Origin: Methanocorpusculaceae archaeon UBA425 | GTDB lineage: Archaea > Halobacteriota > Methanomicrobia > Methanomicrobiales > Methanocorpusculaceae | NCBI GenBank assembly: GCA_002506085.1 | Contig: DAWV01000010.1 | Span: forward strand, 45,812-72,262 | Length of the DNA stretch: 26,451 bases | Direction: 5' to 3' | Shown here: positions 7,710 to 15,097 of the stretch, piece after piece | How the letters are laid out: each line of letters starts with the position of its first letter | How positions within the stretch are numbered: the stretch's first letter is position 1 | The notes under the pieces: generated by a model | Databases searched by the model: none | What the model was told of the DNA's origin: nothing | The model's input: the letters and a program-made list of their open reading frames with translations, nothing else | Position numbers and translations under genes: made by a program

Positions 7710-9278
7710 CTGTTTTGTTTCTTCGGCAATGCCCGCTGACTTCTCCTTCGGGTGAAGGTAGAGACCGGTGTAGGTTTTGTCAAGTGCCGAGTCAGAGTTC
7801 TTCTTGGTAAGAAGACTCACAACAACCATAGCGATGATTGAACAAGCCAGCGCATAGATGGAGAAGTGCATAGGCAGTTTTTCCACGAAGTTGTAGTAGG
7901 CTCCAAACCCGAGGCAGGTGATAAGCCCGACCACCATACTTGCAATAGCTCCCTGAGCGTTTGCCCGTCTCCAGTAGAGACCGGCAATCAGCGGCACTGC
8001 AAAGGCAGATAACATAAGACCTATTCCAAGCCAGATGAGGAATGCAAGCATTTCCGGCGGGTTGATGGCAAGAATCAGGGAGATGACTGCTGCAAGCAGA
8101 ACACAAATCTGACTGATGCGGACGATCTGACGTTCGGTTGCTTTTGGTTTAAGAAGGGTCTTGAAGATATCCCAGGAGAAGGTCGTTCCAACTGTCAGCA
8201 TGAGCCGGTCTGTCGTTGACATGACTGCCGATAAGACAATCACTGCAAAGAGACCGGTAATCAGAATGCTGGGGCTCGATGCCTGAATACCATACATGAG
8301 CGCAAAGTCTGCAATGGAGCCGCCTGCCGGGACAACTCCTTCCAATAGCCCGTCTGCGGACATAGATTTGACAGCCATTCCGCAGAGCTTCACGAGGAGC
8401 ATAATCACAAGGTAAATCGCGAATGCAACCAGCGGAGCCCATTTGAAGTAGGAGACCTTCTTTGCAGAGAACACGTTTGACATGACATGCGGTGCGCAGG
8501 CAAGACCGATCATCAGCATTATACCAAACGAGAAGAGGTATTCCGGGGTAAAGTATGCATATGATGCTGTACTTCCTGACGGGAACCAGGGCATGACGAG
8601 GTTTGGATCAATGGATGCAAGAACGAGGTTGATATGCTCAAGACCGCCTGCATAACTCAGGATGAACGGAGCTACAAGAATCACACCGAAGATGAGAATC
8701 AGACCCTGAACTAGTCCAGTCCACGATATGGCGTAGAGTCCGCCGATTACGGTGTATGCGGTTATGATTACGCCGGCAATCAGAAGTGCCTGCCAGTGTT
8801 CGATACCGAATGCCCAGACAAGGACGATACTTATGGCAGTGTATTGACCGACCAGATAAACAAGAGATACGGCAATACTCGCAATGGCAGAAAGAACACG
8901 AAGTCCTCTGTTATTTTCATATCTCATGCCGAAATAATCCATGAGCGTCATGCATCCTTCTTTTCTGCCGATTTTGTTGAGTTTCGAGCCGAAGAAGATG
9001 ATACAGAAGGCGGCTGACAATGGTACGAAAATCTGTTCCCAGATGCCCGGCCAGCCTGATGCGAAGCCAAGTCCGCTTGTTCCGACAAGAGTCATTCCAC
9101 TGCAGATTGAACATACAATCAGTAGAGTGAACAGCCAGAATCCAAGATTTCTGCCCGCGAGCATGTAATCTTCGGAACTTTTGATTTTCTTGGATGCCCA
9201 TACGCCGATTCCAAGTAATACTACAAAGTAGACGACTATGAGTAATAGGGTAATTATTGTGCTTTCGCCTAGACCCAT
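7707..9278 (-). CDS. Sodium:solute symporter (SSS family)
   Basis: This cation-coupled permease of 523 residues has about 13 transmembrane helices and belongs to the SSS/SLC5 family (pantothenate, proline, acetate and related substrates). Family marks include the N-terminal YMLAGRNLGFW motif at the first-helix loop, TLVGTSGLGFASGWPGIWE, the AYTVIGGLYAISWTGLVQG segment typical of the fifth and sixth helices, and AVMSTTDRLMLTVGTTFSWDI (the conserved S-T-x-D region of helix 8 that lines the Na+ site). The exact substrate cannot be read from sequence. It is translated from a very strong GGAGGAGGAG Shine-Dalgarno located inside the preceding 37-codon gene, one base of spacing away, so the two are almost certainly coupled. 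Confidence 0.88.
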   Translation of the reverse strand: MGLGESTIITLLLIVVYFVVLLGIGVWASKKIKSSEDYMLAGRNLGFWLFTLLIVCSICSGMTLVGTSGLGFASGWPGIWEQIFVPLSAAFCIIFFGSKLNKIGRKEGCMTLMDYFGMRYENNRGLRVLSAIASIAVSLVYLVGQYTAISIVLVWAFGIEHWQALLIAGVIITAYTVIGGLYAISWTGLVQGLILIFGVILVAPFILSYAGGLEHINLVLASIDPNLVMPWFPSGSTASYAYFTPEYLFSFGIMLMIGLACAPHVMSNVFSAKKVSYFKWAPLVAFAIYLVIMLLVKLCGMAVKSMSADGLLEGVVPAGGSIADFALMYGIQASSPSILITGLFAVIVLSAVMSTTDRLMLTVGTTFSWDIFKTLLKPKATERQIVRISQICVLLAAVISLILAINPPEMLAFLIWLGIGLMLSAFAVPLIAGLYWRRANAQGAIASMVVGLITCLGFGAYYNFVEKLPMHFSIYALACSIIAMVVVSLLTKKNSDSALDKTYTGLYLHPKEKSAGIAEETKQ

Positions 9279-9279
9279 G

Positions 9280-9393
9280 TCACTTCTCCTCCTCCTTGGG
9301 GAAAGTCAATCCCCAGATAAACAGGAGGATAAAACACAAAACGATGGTTCCACCAACGGAAAACACCGTAATGTCAGGTAATCCTAATATCAT
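9280..9393 (-). CDS. Small single-span membrane protein, likely symporter accessory subunit (37 aa)
   Basis: This ORF encodes 37 residues: a short N-terminus (MILGLPDITVFSVGG), one hydrophobic helix (TIVLCFILLFIWGLTF) and a charged tail PKEEEK. Its TGA ends one base before the symporter ATG, and the symporter's Shine-Dalgarno forms the Glu-rich tail codons. The TATA box at 9416-9423 puts transcription start almost on this ATG, so it is the first, leaderless cistron. SSS permeases often have a tiny membrane protein encoded just upstream (for example YhdT with PanF), and small symporter accessory proteins are known in methanogens. I infer a similar role, probably in assembly or stability of the permease. 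Confidence 0.8.
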   Translation of the reverse strand: MILGLPDITVFSVGGTIVLCFILLFIWGLTFPKEEEK

Positions 9394-9415
9394 GTTATAT
9401 CATGCTCCGTGCTAA

Positions 9416-9423
9416 CATATAAC
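9416..9423 (-). promoter_or_regulatory. TATA box of the symporter operon
   Basis: GTTATATG on the minus strand is centred about 26 bases before the ATG at 9393, implying leaderless mRNA. A second ATG ten bases upstream of 9393 is followed two codons later by TAA, so it is not a start of the same gene. Confidence 0.6.
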
Positions 9424-9430
9424 ACATTCG

Positions 9431-9597
9431 ATTCCGGGTTGACGGCTAAAAAGCAGGCGACCTCAGGTGTGCAAGGATTCAGCGAAGACTTGCAATTCCG
9501 GGTTGGACGATGAAAGCGGACGACCTTAGCTGAGGCGGGCTGTCCTGAAGGGGCAGGCTTAGCTGAGGCGGGGTGAGCCGACAGGCTCGCCCTCAGC
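9431..9597. repeat. Imperfect direct repeats and GC-rich hairpin in intergenic DNA
   Basis: ATTCCGGGTTG occurs at 9431-9441 and 9495-9505, each followed by a related GACGACCT-type tail (about 38 bases similar). CTTAGCTGAGGCGGG occurs at 9525-9539 and again at 9558-9572. The second copy opens a strong hairpin (9562-9597) in which GCTGAGG pairs with CCTCAGC and GGTGAGCC with GGCTCGCC around GACA. No credible gene is read here. The same kind of GC-rich element plus CAAA/TTTG hairpin occurs at 110-222, so it may be a dispersed repeat of this genome. Confidence 0.55.
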
Positions 9598-9601
9598 GGA
9601 G

Positions 9602-9658
9602 CAAACTGAAAGTTTGCGACCAAACCGAATGTTTGCCACCAAATCTTTGATTTGCGAC
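9602..9658. repeat. Three tandem 19-bp palindromic repeat units
   Basis: Three head-to-tail 19-base units lie at 9602-9620, 9621-9639 and 9640-9658. Each has the form CAAAY-N5-RTTTG followed by C(G/C)AC. Units 1 and 2 pair CAAAC with GTTTG; unit 3 pairs CAAAT with ATTTG, so a substitution in one arm is matched in the other. Loops differ freely. Each unit would make a small hairpin in RNA or a protein-binding dyad in DNA. Confidence 0.65.
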
Positions 9659-9713
9659 CAGGACCCGGCTTTGTTCTGTCCCGATGATACCGTGTTCCTG
9701 CTGAAAAATCAAT

Positions 9714-9720
9714 AAAAAAA
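9714..9720 (-). terminator. U-tract 3' of the acyl-CoA synthetase gene
   Basis: A run of seven T on the minus strand lies 34 bases after the stop codon and is followed by more T-rich sequence. Short U-tracts without a strong stem are typical archaeal transcription terminators. Confidence 0.5.
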
Positions 9721-9754
9721 GAATATGAGAGATGTACGTTTATTATCAGAGTAG

Positions 9755-11818
9755 TCAGCGGTCAGCGGTCCAGCTTAAGTGTCCAAGTGCCCGGTAGGTG
9801 AACTCCAACTCCTCGAAGACAGGGATATTGTGCTCCTTCAGCAGATTGACACCAGGCTTCAGGCAGTCTCCGCCGACAAAGGTTCCGACAAGGAGTTTGT
9901 CCGTCTTTTTACTAGTATCAATCAGAATCTGAGCAACACGGTCCGGGGCAAGCACCTTGTTCGGGAAATTCACGAGAATTGCCATATCCCAGAGTTCCTC
10001 GTTCCTGCACAGAACATCAAACACGCCTCTGAAACGCGCCTCGGTGGCATCGCCCAGAAGGTCAATCGGATTGTTCTTGTTCCAGAATGGCGGGAGGAAG
10101 GTATTCAACTCATCAATGAGTGTCTTTGGCAGGTCGATAATCTCGATACCCCATGTCTCGGCATAATCGTTCGAAAGAACGGCAAAACCACCTGCGTTGG
10201 TAATTACAACGGCACGCCGGCCAGTGATTGGCTTTTTAAGGTTGCCAAGGGCTTTTGCAACCTGGAACGCGCCCGGGATGGTTTTTACCGGCACGACTCC
10301 GCACTTTCGGAAGGCTTCCATATATACATCAAAGGAGCCTGAAAGAGATCCGGTATGCGAGGCTGCGGCAGCCTGACCTCTCTTGGACGAACCTGCCTTG
10401 ATGGCGACAATGGGTTTTGTCTTCGTAATCTCTTTTGCCATCTCCATGAAGGCAACCCCGTTCTTAATCTCCTCAACATAGAGAATGATTGATTTGGTGT
10501 GGGGGTCACGCTGGGCATAGCTCATATAGTCAAGGAAATCCAGATCACACTGGTTACCGACCGAGACAACCTCGGAATAGCCCATCTCGGACCCTTCTGA
10601 GAGTGAGATACCCACAACTGCGTTCACGATTGCGCCCGACTGGGAGATGAAGGCGATGTCACCCGGCAGCGGCGAGGTGGAGACATAGGTCGTATCAAGT
10701 TTGTAGGGAGGGAGAATCAGACCAAGACAATTCGGACCGACAATTCTGATACCGAAGTTTTTGGCAATCTCGACCATGCGGTTTTCAAGGGCACGACCGT
10801 CAGCGTCCATCTCCTTAAAGCCCGCAGTGATTACAACCGCCATTTTCACACCTTTCTTACCGCACTCGCCCATGATTCCGGGAACGAGCTGAGCCGGCAC
10901 AGTAATTACGACCATATCGACCGACCCCGGAATATCTCCTAACGTCGGATAGCATTTGACACCCTGGATTTCATCACGCTTGTTGTTTACCGGGTAGACT
11001 TTCCCGGGGAACTGCAGAAGATTGCGAAACACGGCGTATCCCATCTTGGTCTTGTCGTCGGATGCTCCGATGACGGCCACACTTCTTGGTTTGTAGTAGT
11101 CGAGCGGCACAATCTTTGCCGGGTCATAGTGTTCAGCGATTTTCACCGGCTCATCCTGAATGATGACCCGGGCATCGACGGCGCATCCGCCCTTCTCGTA
11201 GAGACGCAGCGGGTTGATATCGAACTCAACGACGTTCTCATTCTTCTCAAAGAATGCAGAGGCATTCTTCAATGTCTGGAACAGGAACTCCTCGTCCTTC
11301 GGCGCCTCGCCGCGGTATCCTTTAATAAGAGTGTATCCCCGGATCTGGTGAATAAGGCTTCTGATCTCCTCGTCTCTGCATGGAAGAAGCCGGATTCCGA
11401 CATCTTTGAAGAACTCTACGAGAGTGCCGCCGAGACCGAAGGTGAGAACACGACCGAATGCCGGATCGATTTTTCCACCGATGATAAGTTCGAGTCCGGG
11501 TTTTGCCATCTCTTCGACAATGATGCCTTTGATTTCCGCGTCGGCATTATATTTCTTAACAGAGGATACGATTTTATTGAATGCGTCTTTTGCTTCGGCA
11601 TCCGTTTTAATCCCAACAACAACTCCGCCCGCATCACTTTTGTGAATGATCTGGGGAGAGACAATTTTCATGACTACGGGGTAGCCGATCTTGGTTGCGG
11701 CTTTTGCTGCATCGTCCGGTGACTGGACGATTTCAAAAGTCGGCGCAGGTACGTTAAACTGACGAAGCAGGTTATATCCATCTGCTTCAGACAGCATTTT
11801 TGTTGCATTGACTGACAT
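9755..11818 (-). CDS. ADP-forming acyl-CoA (acetyl-CoA) synthetase, fused beta-alpha type
   Basis: This enzyme interconverts acyl-CoA + ADP + phosphate and acid + CoA + ATP in the cytoplasm. It has 687 residues from the chosen start. An N-terminal ATP-grasp (beta) part (about 1-225) carries HKSDAGGV with the second phosphate-relay His (H59). A CoA-binding Rossmann part (about 245-345, VAVIGASDD) and ligase-CoA domains follow, with GPNCLG (361-366) and the phosphohistidine motif SHTGS (H488). The beta-before-alpha order is one of the known fused arrangements. I chose the ATG at 11818 because AGGAG lies seven bases upstream, its N-terminus (MSVNATKMLSEADGYNLLRQ) is normal for the family, and the TATA box puts transcription start on or after the longer ATG at 11881. 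Acetate is a likely but unproven substrate. Confidence 0.9.
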   Translation of the reverse strand: MSVNATKMLSEADGYNLLRQFNVPAPTFEIVQSPDDAAKAATKIGYPVVMKIVSPQIIHKSDAGGVVVGIKTDAEAKDAFNKIVSSVKKYNADAEIKGIIVEEMAKPGLELIIGGKIDPAFGRVLTFGLGGTLVEFFKDVGIRLLPCRDEEIRSLIHQIRGYTLIKGYRGEAPKDEEFLFQTLKNASAFFEKNENVVEFDINPLRLYEKGGCAVDARVIIQDEPVKIAEHYDPAKIVPLDYYKPRSVAVIGASDDKTKMGYAVFRNLLQFPGKVYPVNNKRDEIQGVKCYPTLGDIPGSVDMVVITVPAQLVPGIMGECGKKGVKMAVVITAGFKEMDADGRALENRMVEIAKNFGIRIVGPNCLGLILPPYKLDTTYVSTSPLPGDIAFISQSGAIVNAVVGISLSEGSEMGYSEVVSVGNQCDLDFLDYMSYAQRDPHTKSIILYVEEIKNGVAFMEMAKEITKTKPIVAIKAGSSKRGQAAAASHTGSLSGSFDVYMEAFRKCGVVPVKTIPGAFQVAKALGNLKKPITGRRAVVITNAGGFAVLSNDYAETWGIEIIDLPKTLIDELNTFLPPFWNKNNPIDLLGDATEARFRGVFDVLCRNEELWDMAILVNFPNKVLAPDRVAQILIDTSKKTDKLLVGTFVGGDCLKPGVNLLKEHNIPVFEELEFTYRALGHLSWTADR

Positions 11819-11899
11819 GTCGGTACTCCTGTATTTTTCCACAATCGCGAGGATGAAAGCCCGCGAATCTGTATTATACATTATTTATCATGTAGAATT

Positions 11900-11908
11900 A
11901 TTATAAAC
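11900..11908 (-). promoter_or_regulatory. TATA box of the acyl-CoA synthetase gene
   Basis: GTTTATAAT on the minus strand predicts transcription start near 11878. This gives a leader of about 60 bases ending in an AGGAG ribosome site before the ATG at 11818. Confidence 0.5.
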
Positions 11909-11972
11909 CTGCGGTATGTCGGGAATATTCTATGATTGTCTAAGGGGGAGTTCTACGTTTGTCGAACTAACG

Positions 11973-12000
11973 CGCACATTTTATCGAAAATATACGTGCG
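11973..12000. other. Hairpin between the synthetase promoter and the hypothetical gene
   Basis: CGCACATTTT pairs with AAAAT and GTGCG across a four-base bulge, around an ATCG loop. It lies 16 bases past the stop of the minus-strand hypothetical gene and about 65 bases upstream of the synthetase TATA box. It may be a 3'-end structure of the former or a control element of the latter. Confidence 0.35.
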
Positions 12001-12015
12001 GTAAAATAAGGGGTT

Positions 12016-12444
12016 TTATTCAGATTTGACAGGATCTCCTGAGATATCCTCTTCCTGAGCACTGCCGCACAGGATATTTTCACAGTTCAGTCTTTTCTTG
12101 TATGCCGCAAGAGCGCGTGCATATTCCTCTGACGCATGAAAACCGTGGAGGAAATCATCCGGGAGCTCGGCAGCCTTTTCATCCCGGGAAATCCCCTCAT
12201 CCGTCATGCTTTCAATAGCGGTCTGATTTGCAAGGTAAGCCCCCTTGGTTTGCAGGTAGGCAATAAGGGTTTCTTCCGCTGCCTTTTCCTTCTCAAGTTT
12301 GCTTAAGGTCTTCCCTGCAGCTTTGGTCGGGTTGACGATTTCCCCCACAGATTCCTTCTTCAATTTTCTGCCGGAGGATTTTGTCTTTGTATCAGTATTG
12401 CCAGTCAGAGTATTCTTATGTTCTTTTGATTCACCGAAGGTCAT
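12016..12444 (-). CDS. Hypothetical hydrophilic protein with Lys/Ser/Thr-rich N-terminus
   Basis: The 142-residue protein is not recognised. The first 45 residues are low-complexity and basic (many Lys, Ser, Thr), probably disordered. A helical stretch with KTLSKLEKEKAAEETLIAYL and then an acidic, Cys-containing tail (LNCENILCGSAQEEDISGD) follow. No membrane segment or signal peptide is seen. I chose the ATG at 12444; a TTG four codons upstream sits too close to the GGGAG ribosome-site-like sequence. Nothing in the flanking genes suggests a job for it. A coding call rests mainly on ORF length. Confidence 0.5.
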   Translation of the reverse strand: MTFGESKEHKNTLTGNTDTKTKSSGRKLKKESVGEIVNPTKAAGKTLSKLEKEKAAEETLIAYLQTKGAYLANQTAIESMTDEGISRDEKAAELPDDFLHGFHASEEYARALAAYKKRLNCENILCGSAQEEDISGDPVKSE

Positions 12445-12456
12445 AATCGGACACAA

Positions 12457-13035
12457 CTCCCTGCGTATATCTCATTTTGATCCGCAGAAATAATAGTGTT
12501 TGGATGAACAGGAATTAAACGGTGAAATTTCCATACAATTCGGATAATATCCGGCATTATCCCGGATATTTCAATATGTGAACAAATCATCCCGTAAGAA
12601 TCTCCGAAGATATTACAGACATCGCTTTTATGCCGCCTGCCTTTATGGAAGAAAAGTCAGGCTAACTAACGATTCATTCAGACATTTACAGAATATTTAC
12701 ATTCGGCATTTATGTCAATCAGATACAGCATGTCTTTAAGATTCGTTAACTGTATATATTTAATAAAATATGAAAATCAACAATATGCGCGTTATCCTCA
12801 AAATTAACGGAAAACTGATTTTTTTCGGCTGCAGAGCAAGTTAACCTGGTTAAGATAAGCCCCTAATCAACGCCGAATTATGTTAATATAAAAATATTTA
12901 TTTTTTAAAAAGTTAAAATATTTTATTTTACAACAGCCATTAATAACCTATTAATATGCTCAAAATTGACCTTTTATTTGTAACTATTCGCATAGTATGC
13001 ATTGGTTATAAGGTCAAAATACTTCTTGCATTAAA
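12457..13035. promoter_or_regulatory. AT-rich non-coding control region upstream of the fwd operon
   Basis: No gene is seen. The AT-rich stretch holds a series of dyads. AATATCCGG/CCGGATATT is a nine-base-pair hairpin at 12546-12570. TTAACC-T-GGTTAA is at 12841-12853, and ATTAATA-ACC-TATTAAT at 12939-12955. TTGACCTT (12966-12973) and AAGGTCAA (13010-13017) form a perfect eight-base inverted repeat enclosing the smaller palindrome GCATA-G-TATGC (12990-13000). GTTAA recurs several times between 12730 and 12915. The density of symmetric elements suggests multiple regulator sites for the fwd promoter. Confidence 0.5.
13004..13013 (+). promoter_or_regulatory. Candidate distal TATA box for fwdDBAC
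   Basis: GGTTATAAGG overlaps the right arm of the TTGACCTT/AAGGTCAA inverted repeat, so a protein bound there would block promoter access. Transcription start would fall near 13034, just at the first base-paired leader element. A more proximal promoter (for example around 13275-13290, GGGATAATAATT) cannot be excluded. Confidence 0.4.
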
Positions 13036-13291
13036 GTAACGACCAAACTGGATGAGGTATTGGCTCTGCAACTATCGCTCTCGACACATCCGTCCTAGCT
13101 GTACTCGGGACGTCGTAATGTTACATACTTAAAATCCGTGTCGTGAACAAGGATAATTTGCAGCTATCTGAAAAGGATTGCTAACACATTCCAATAACGC
13201 AAAAAGGCAGGTTATGAGCTGTATCTCGCTTGTCAACCTGTCTTAGGCGGGACTTGGAACAATCATCTCGGTTTTAGGGATAATAATTGTT
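13036..13291 (+). ncRNA. Candidate structured 5' leader or small RNA upstream of fwdD
   Basis: Three consecutive foldable parts are seen on the plus strand. First, a possible three-way junction at 13036-13124: GTAACGAC closes with GTCGT/GTTAC, enclosing GGATG/CATCC (13050-13054 with 13087-13091) and GTCC/GGAC (13092-13095 with 13108-13111). Second, a ten-base-pair stem with one G-U pair, AAGGCAGGTT (13204-13213) with AACCTGTCTT (13235-13244), and a GAG/CTC inner stem. Third, AACAAT/ATTGTT (13258-13263 with 13286-13291). I recognise no known riboswitch. It may be a cis-acting leader of fwdD or an independent RNA. Confidence 0.35.
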
Positions 13292-13370
13292 ACTGCTTTT
13301 ACACCGTAATTTGACTCCCAACGTATCCAACGTATTTCATCAGAGTAGTAATTCTCAGGGGAAATGAAAA

Positions 13371-13769
13371 GTGACGAAAATCAGCATAAATCTAATCTCC
13401 GGTCGAACGATCCAGCAGGGGGTCTCAATGGAGTCCGGAAAAGAAAAAGAAGACTATATGAAATCCTGTGGGATAATCGAACTTGACCAGGCCGATATAG
13501 ATAAACTGGGTATCCTGAAAAATACCAATGTCTGTGTGTCCAGTAAATTTAACCGCGTTGTTGTCAAAGCAATCCTCGCAACTCAGGGCCCCCACCCTGG
13601 TCTCGGTTGGATTCCAATGGGTCCCTGGGCCAATATGCTCGTGGACAACAACACATACTCGACCGGAACGCCCACCTTCAAAGGGACCCCCGTAACCGTG
13701 GAACCCGCAGAGGATGAAAAGGTACTGAGTTCTATTGACCTTGTATTGAAAGCCTGTATGGAAGAGTAG
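13371..13769 (+). CDS. fwdD: Formylmethanofuran dehydrogenase subunit D
   Basis: FwdD is the small molybdopterin-dinucleotide-binding beta-barrel subunit that pairs with FwdB in the W- or Mo-dependent complex reducing CO2 to formylmethanofuran. The 132-residue length is typical. Family segments are the N-terminal ISGRTIQQG, the middle GIIELDQADIDKLGI with VCVSSKFNRVVVKA, and GPHPGLGWIPMGPWANMLV, which contacts the cofactor. The start is GTG at 13371, preceded by AGGGG at about nine bases; a nearby ATG at 13364 is in another frame. It opens the fwdDBAC operon after an unusually long non-coding region. Confidence 0.93.
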   Translation: MTKISINLISGRTIQQGVSMESGKEKEDYMKSCGIIELDQADIDKLGILKNTNVCVSSKFNRVVVKAILATQGPHPGLGWIPMGPWANMLVDNNTYSTGTPTFKGTPVTVEPAEDEKVLSSIDLVLKACMEE

Positions 13770-13777
13770 AGGTAAAA

Positions 13778-15097
13778 ATGAGTAAAAGATTAACTGATAT
13801 AATTTGTCCTTTCTGTGGTACTCTCTGTGATGACATTGAGGTTGAAGTCAGCGATGACGGAAAACAGATTCTTGAAGTGTACAATTCATGTGCCATCGGG
13901 TCCGAAAAATTCCTTCACGCCCAGTCACCTGACCGGATCACCCGCCCGCGGATGAAGCAGGAGGATGGCTCCTGGAAAGAGACCACCTACGAAGAAGCTG
14001 CAAAGTACACAGCAAAGATACTATGCGATGCAAAAAAACCGCTGATGTATGGATGGTCGTCCACCTCATGCGAAGCCCAGTCTACCGGTCACATGATCGC
14101 AGAACAGGTCGGCGGCGTCCTCGACAACACCGCGACCGTCTGCCATGGATCGACCCTCATCGCTATGCAGGATGTCGGAATTCCATCCTGTACGCTTGGT
14201 GAAGTCAAGAACCGTGCTGACAGAATTATCTTCTGGGGATGCAACCCGGCACACGCACACCCCCGCCACATGTCCCGTTACTCAATCTATTCACGTGGTT
14301 ACTTCACCGGGAAAGGTTCGAAGAGCAGGAAAATCATCGTCGTAGATCCACGTCCGACCGACAGTGCATCTCTTGCAGATGAGTATATCCAGGTTGAACA
14401 GGGACGCGACTACGAACTTCTCAGCGCATTACGTGCCGCACTCAGGGGTGCCCAGCTGCCGGACAAGGTTTCGGGAGTTACCAAAGAAAAAATCTATGAG
14501 ATTGTCGACATCCTGAAAGGAGGACGGTTTGTTGTTATTTTCTTTGGTATGGGTGTCACCCATTCACTTGGGAAAAACCATAATATCGACATGGCCATAG
14601 CCTTGACCGCCGACCTGAACAACTATACGAAAGCAAGCATCATCGCAATGCGTGGTCACTACAATGTCACCGGTTCCGGTCAGGTCCTCGGCTGGCAGTT
14701 TGGTTTCCCGTTCTGTGTTGACCTTTCACGCGGGTTCGCCCGGTATAATCCCGGAGAGACGAGTTCCAACGATCTTCTGATGCGTGGTGAAGTCGACGGA
14801 TGCCTGGTTGTCGGCAGTGATCCCGGTTCCCACTTCCCGATTGCATCCGTGAAAAAAATCCATGACATCCCCACAGTATGTATCGACCCCCACACGACTC
14901 CGACCACAGCCGTTTCCACGTGCCACGTCCCGGTTGCAATCGTTGGTATCGAAGTGGGTGGTTCCTGCTATCGTATGGATAACGTTCCAATCGAATCCCG
15001 CAAAGTCGTCGACCCTCCGGCAGGTATGCTCACGGATGCTGAATTCCTTGGTCTTGTCCTGAAAGAAGTAAATCACATAAAAGGAGTCGCAGAATGA
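13778..15097 (+). CDS. fwdB: Formylmethanofuran dehydrogenase subunit B
   Basis: FwdB is the catalytic subunit holding the tungsto- or molybdopterin and one [4Fe-4S] cluster; it reduces CO2 to formate inside the complex. The 439 residues begin with the cluster motif C10-x2-C13-x3-C17-x20-C38. The likely metal ligand is Cys122 in NTATVCHGST, so this is a cysteine, not a selenocysteine, enzyme. Further molybdopterin-family segments include RIIFWGCNPAHAHPRHMSRY and KIIVVDPRPTD. GAGGT lies five bases before the ATG. Sequence alone does not decide between the W (Fwd) and Mo (Fmd) form. The stop overlaps the start of fwdA by four bases. Confidence 0.96.
   Translation: MSKRLTDIICPFCGTLCDDIEVEVSDDGKQILEVYNSCAIGSEKFLHAQSPDRITRPRMKQEDGSWKETTYEEAAKYTAKILCDAKKPLMYGWSSTSCEAQSTGHMIAEQVGGVLDNTATVCHGSTLIAMQDVGIPSCTLGEVKNRADRIIFWGCNPAHAHPRHMSRYSIYSRGYFTGKGSKSRKIIVVDPRPTDSASLADEYIQVEQGRDYELLSALRAALRGAQLPDKVSGVTKEKIYEIVDILKGGRFVVIFFGMGVTHSLGKNHNIDMAIALTADLNNYTKASIIAMRGHYNVTGSGQVLGWQFGFPFCVDLSRGFARYNPGETSSNDLLMRGEVDGCLVVGSDPGSHFPIASVKKIHDIPTVCIDPHTTPTTAVSTCHVPVAIVGIEVGGSCYRMDNVPIESRKVVDPPAGMLTDAEFLGLVLKEVNHIKGVAE

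Noticed and set aside
9390..9623. 77-codon open frame on the minus strand over the intergenic repeats
   Set aside because: It translates tandem palindromes and overlaps the symporter promoter; composition reflects the repeats, not a protein.
9602..9658. CRISPR array
   Set aside because: Units are contiguous 19-mers with no unique spacers, and no cas gene is present.
11819..11881. 21-codon extension of the acyl-CoA synthetase from the ATG at 11881
   Set aside because: The TATA box puts transcription start on or after this ATG, and the ATG at 11818 has AGGAG seven bases upstream and a family-like N-terminus.
13036..13124. tRNA gene
   Set aside because: The foldable element has about the right size but lacks a T-loop GTTCRANNC pattern, a seven-base-pair acceptor stem and an anticodon arm.
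12457..13370. Replication origin
   Set aside because: The stretch is AT-rich with repeats, but no Cdc6/Orc1 gene or recognisable origin-recognition-box repeats are seen; fwd control is the simpler explanation.
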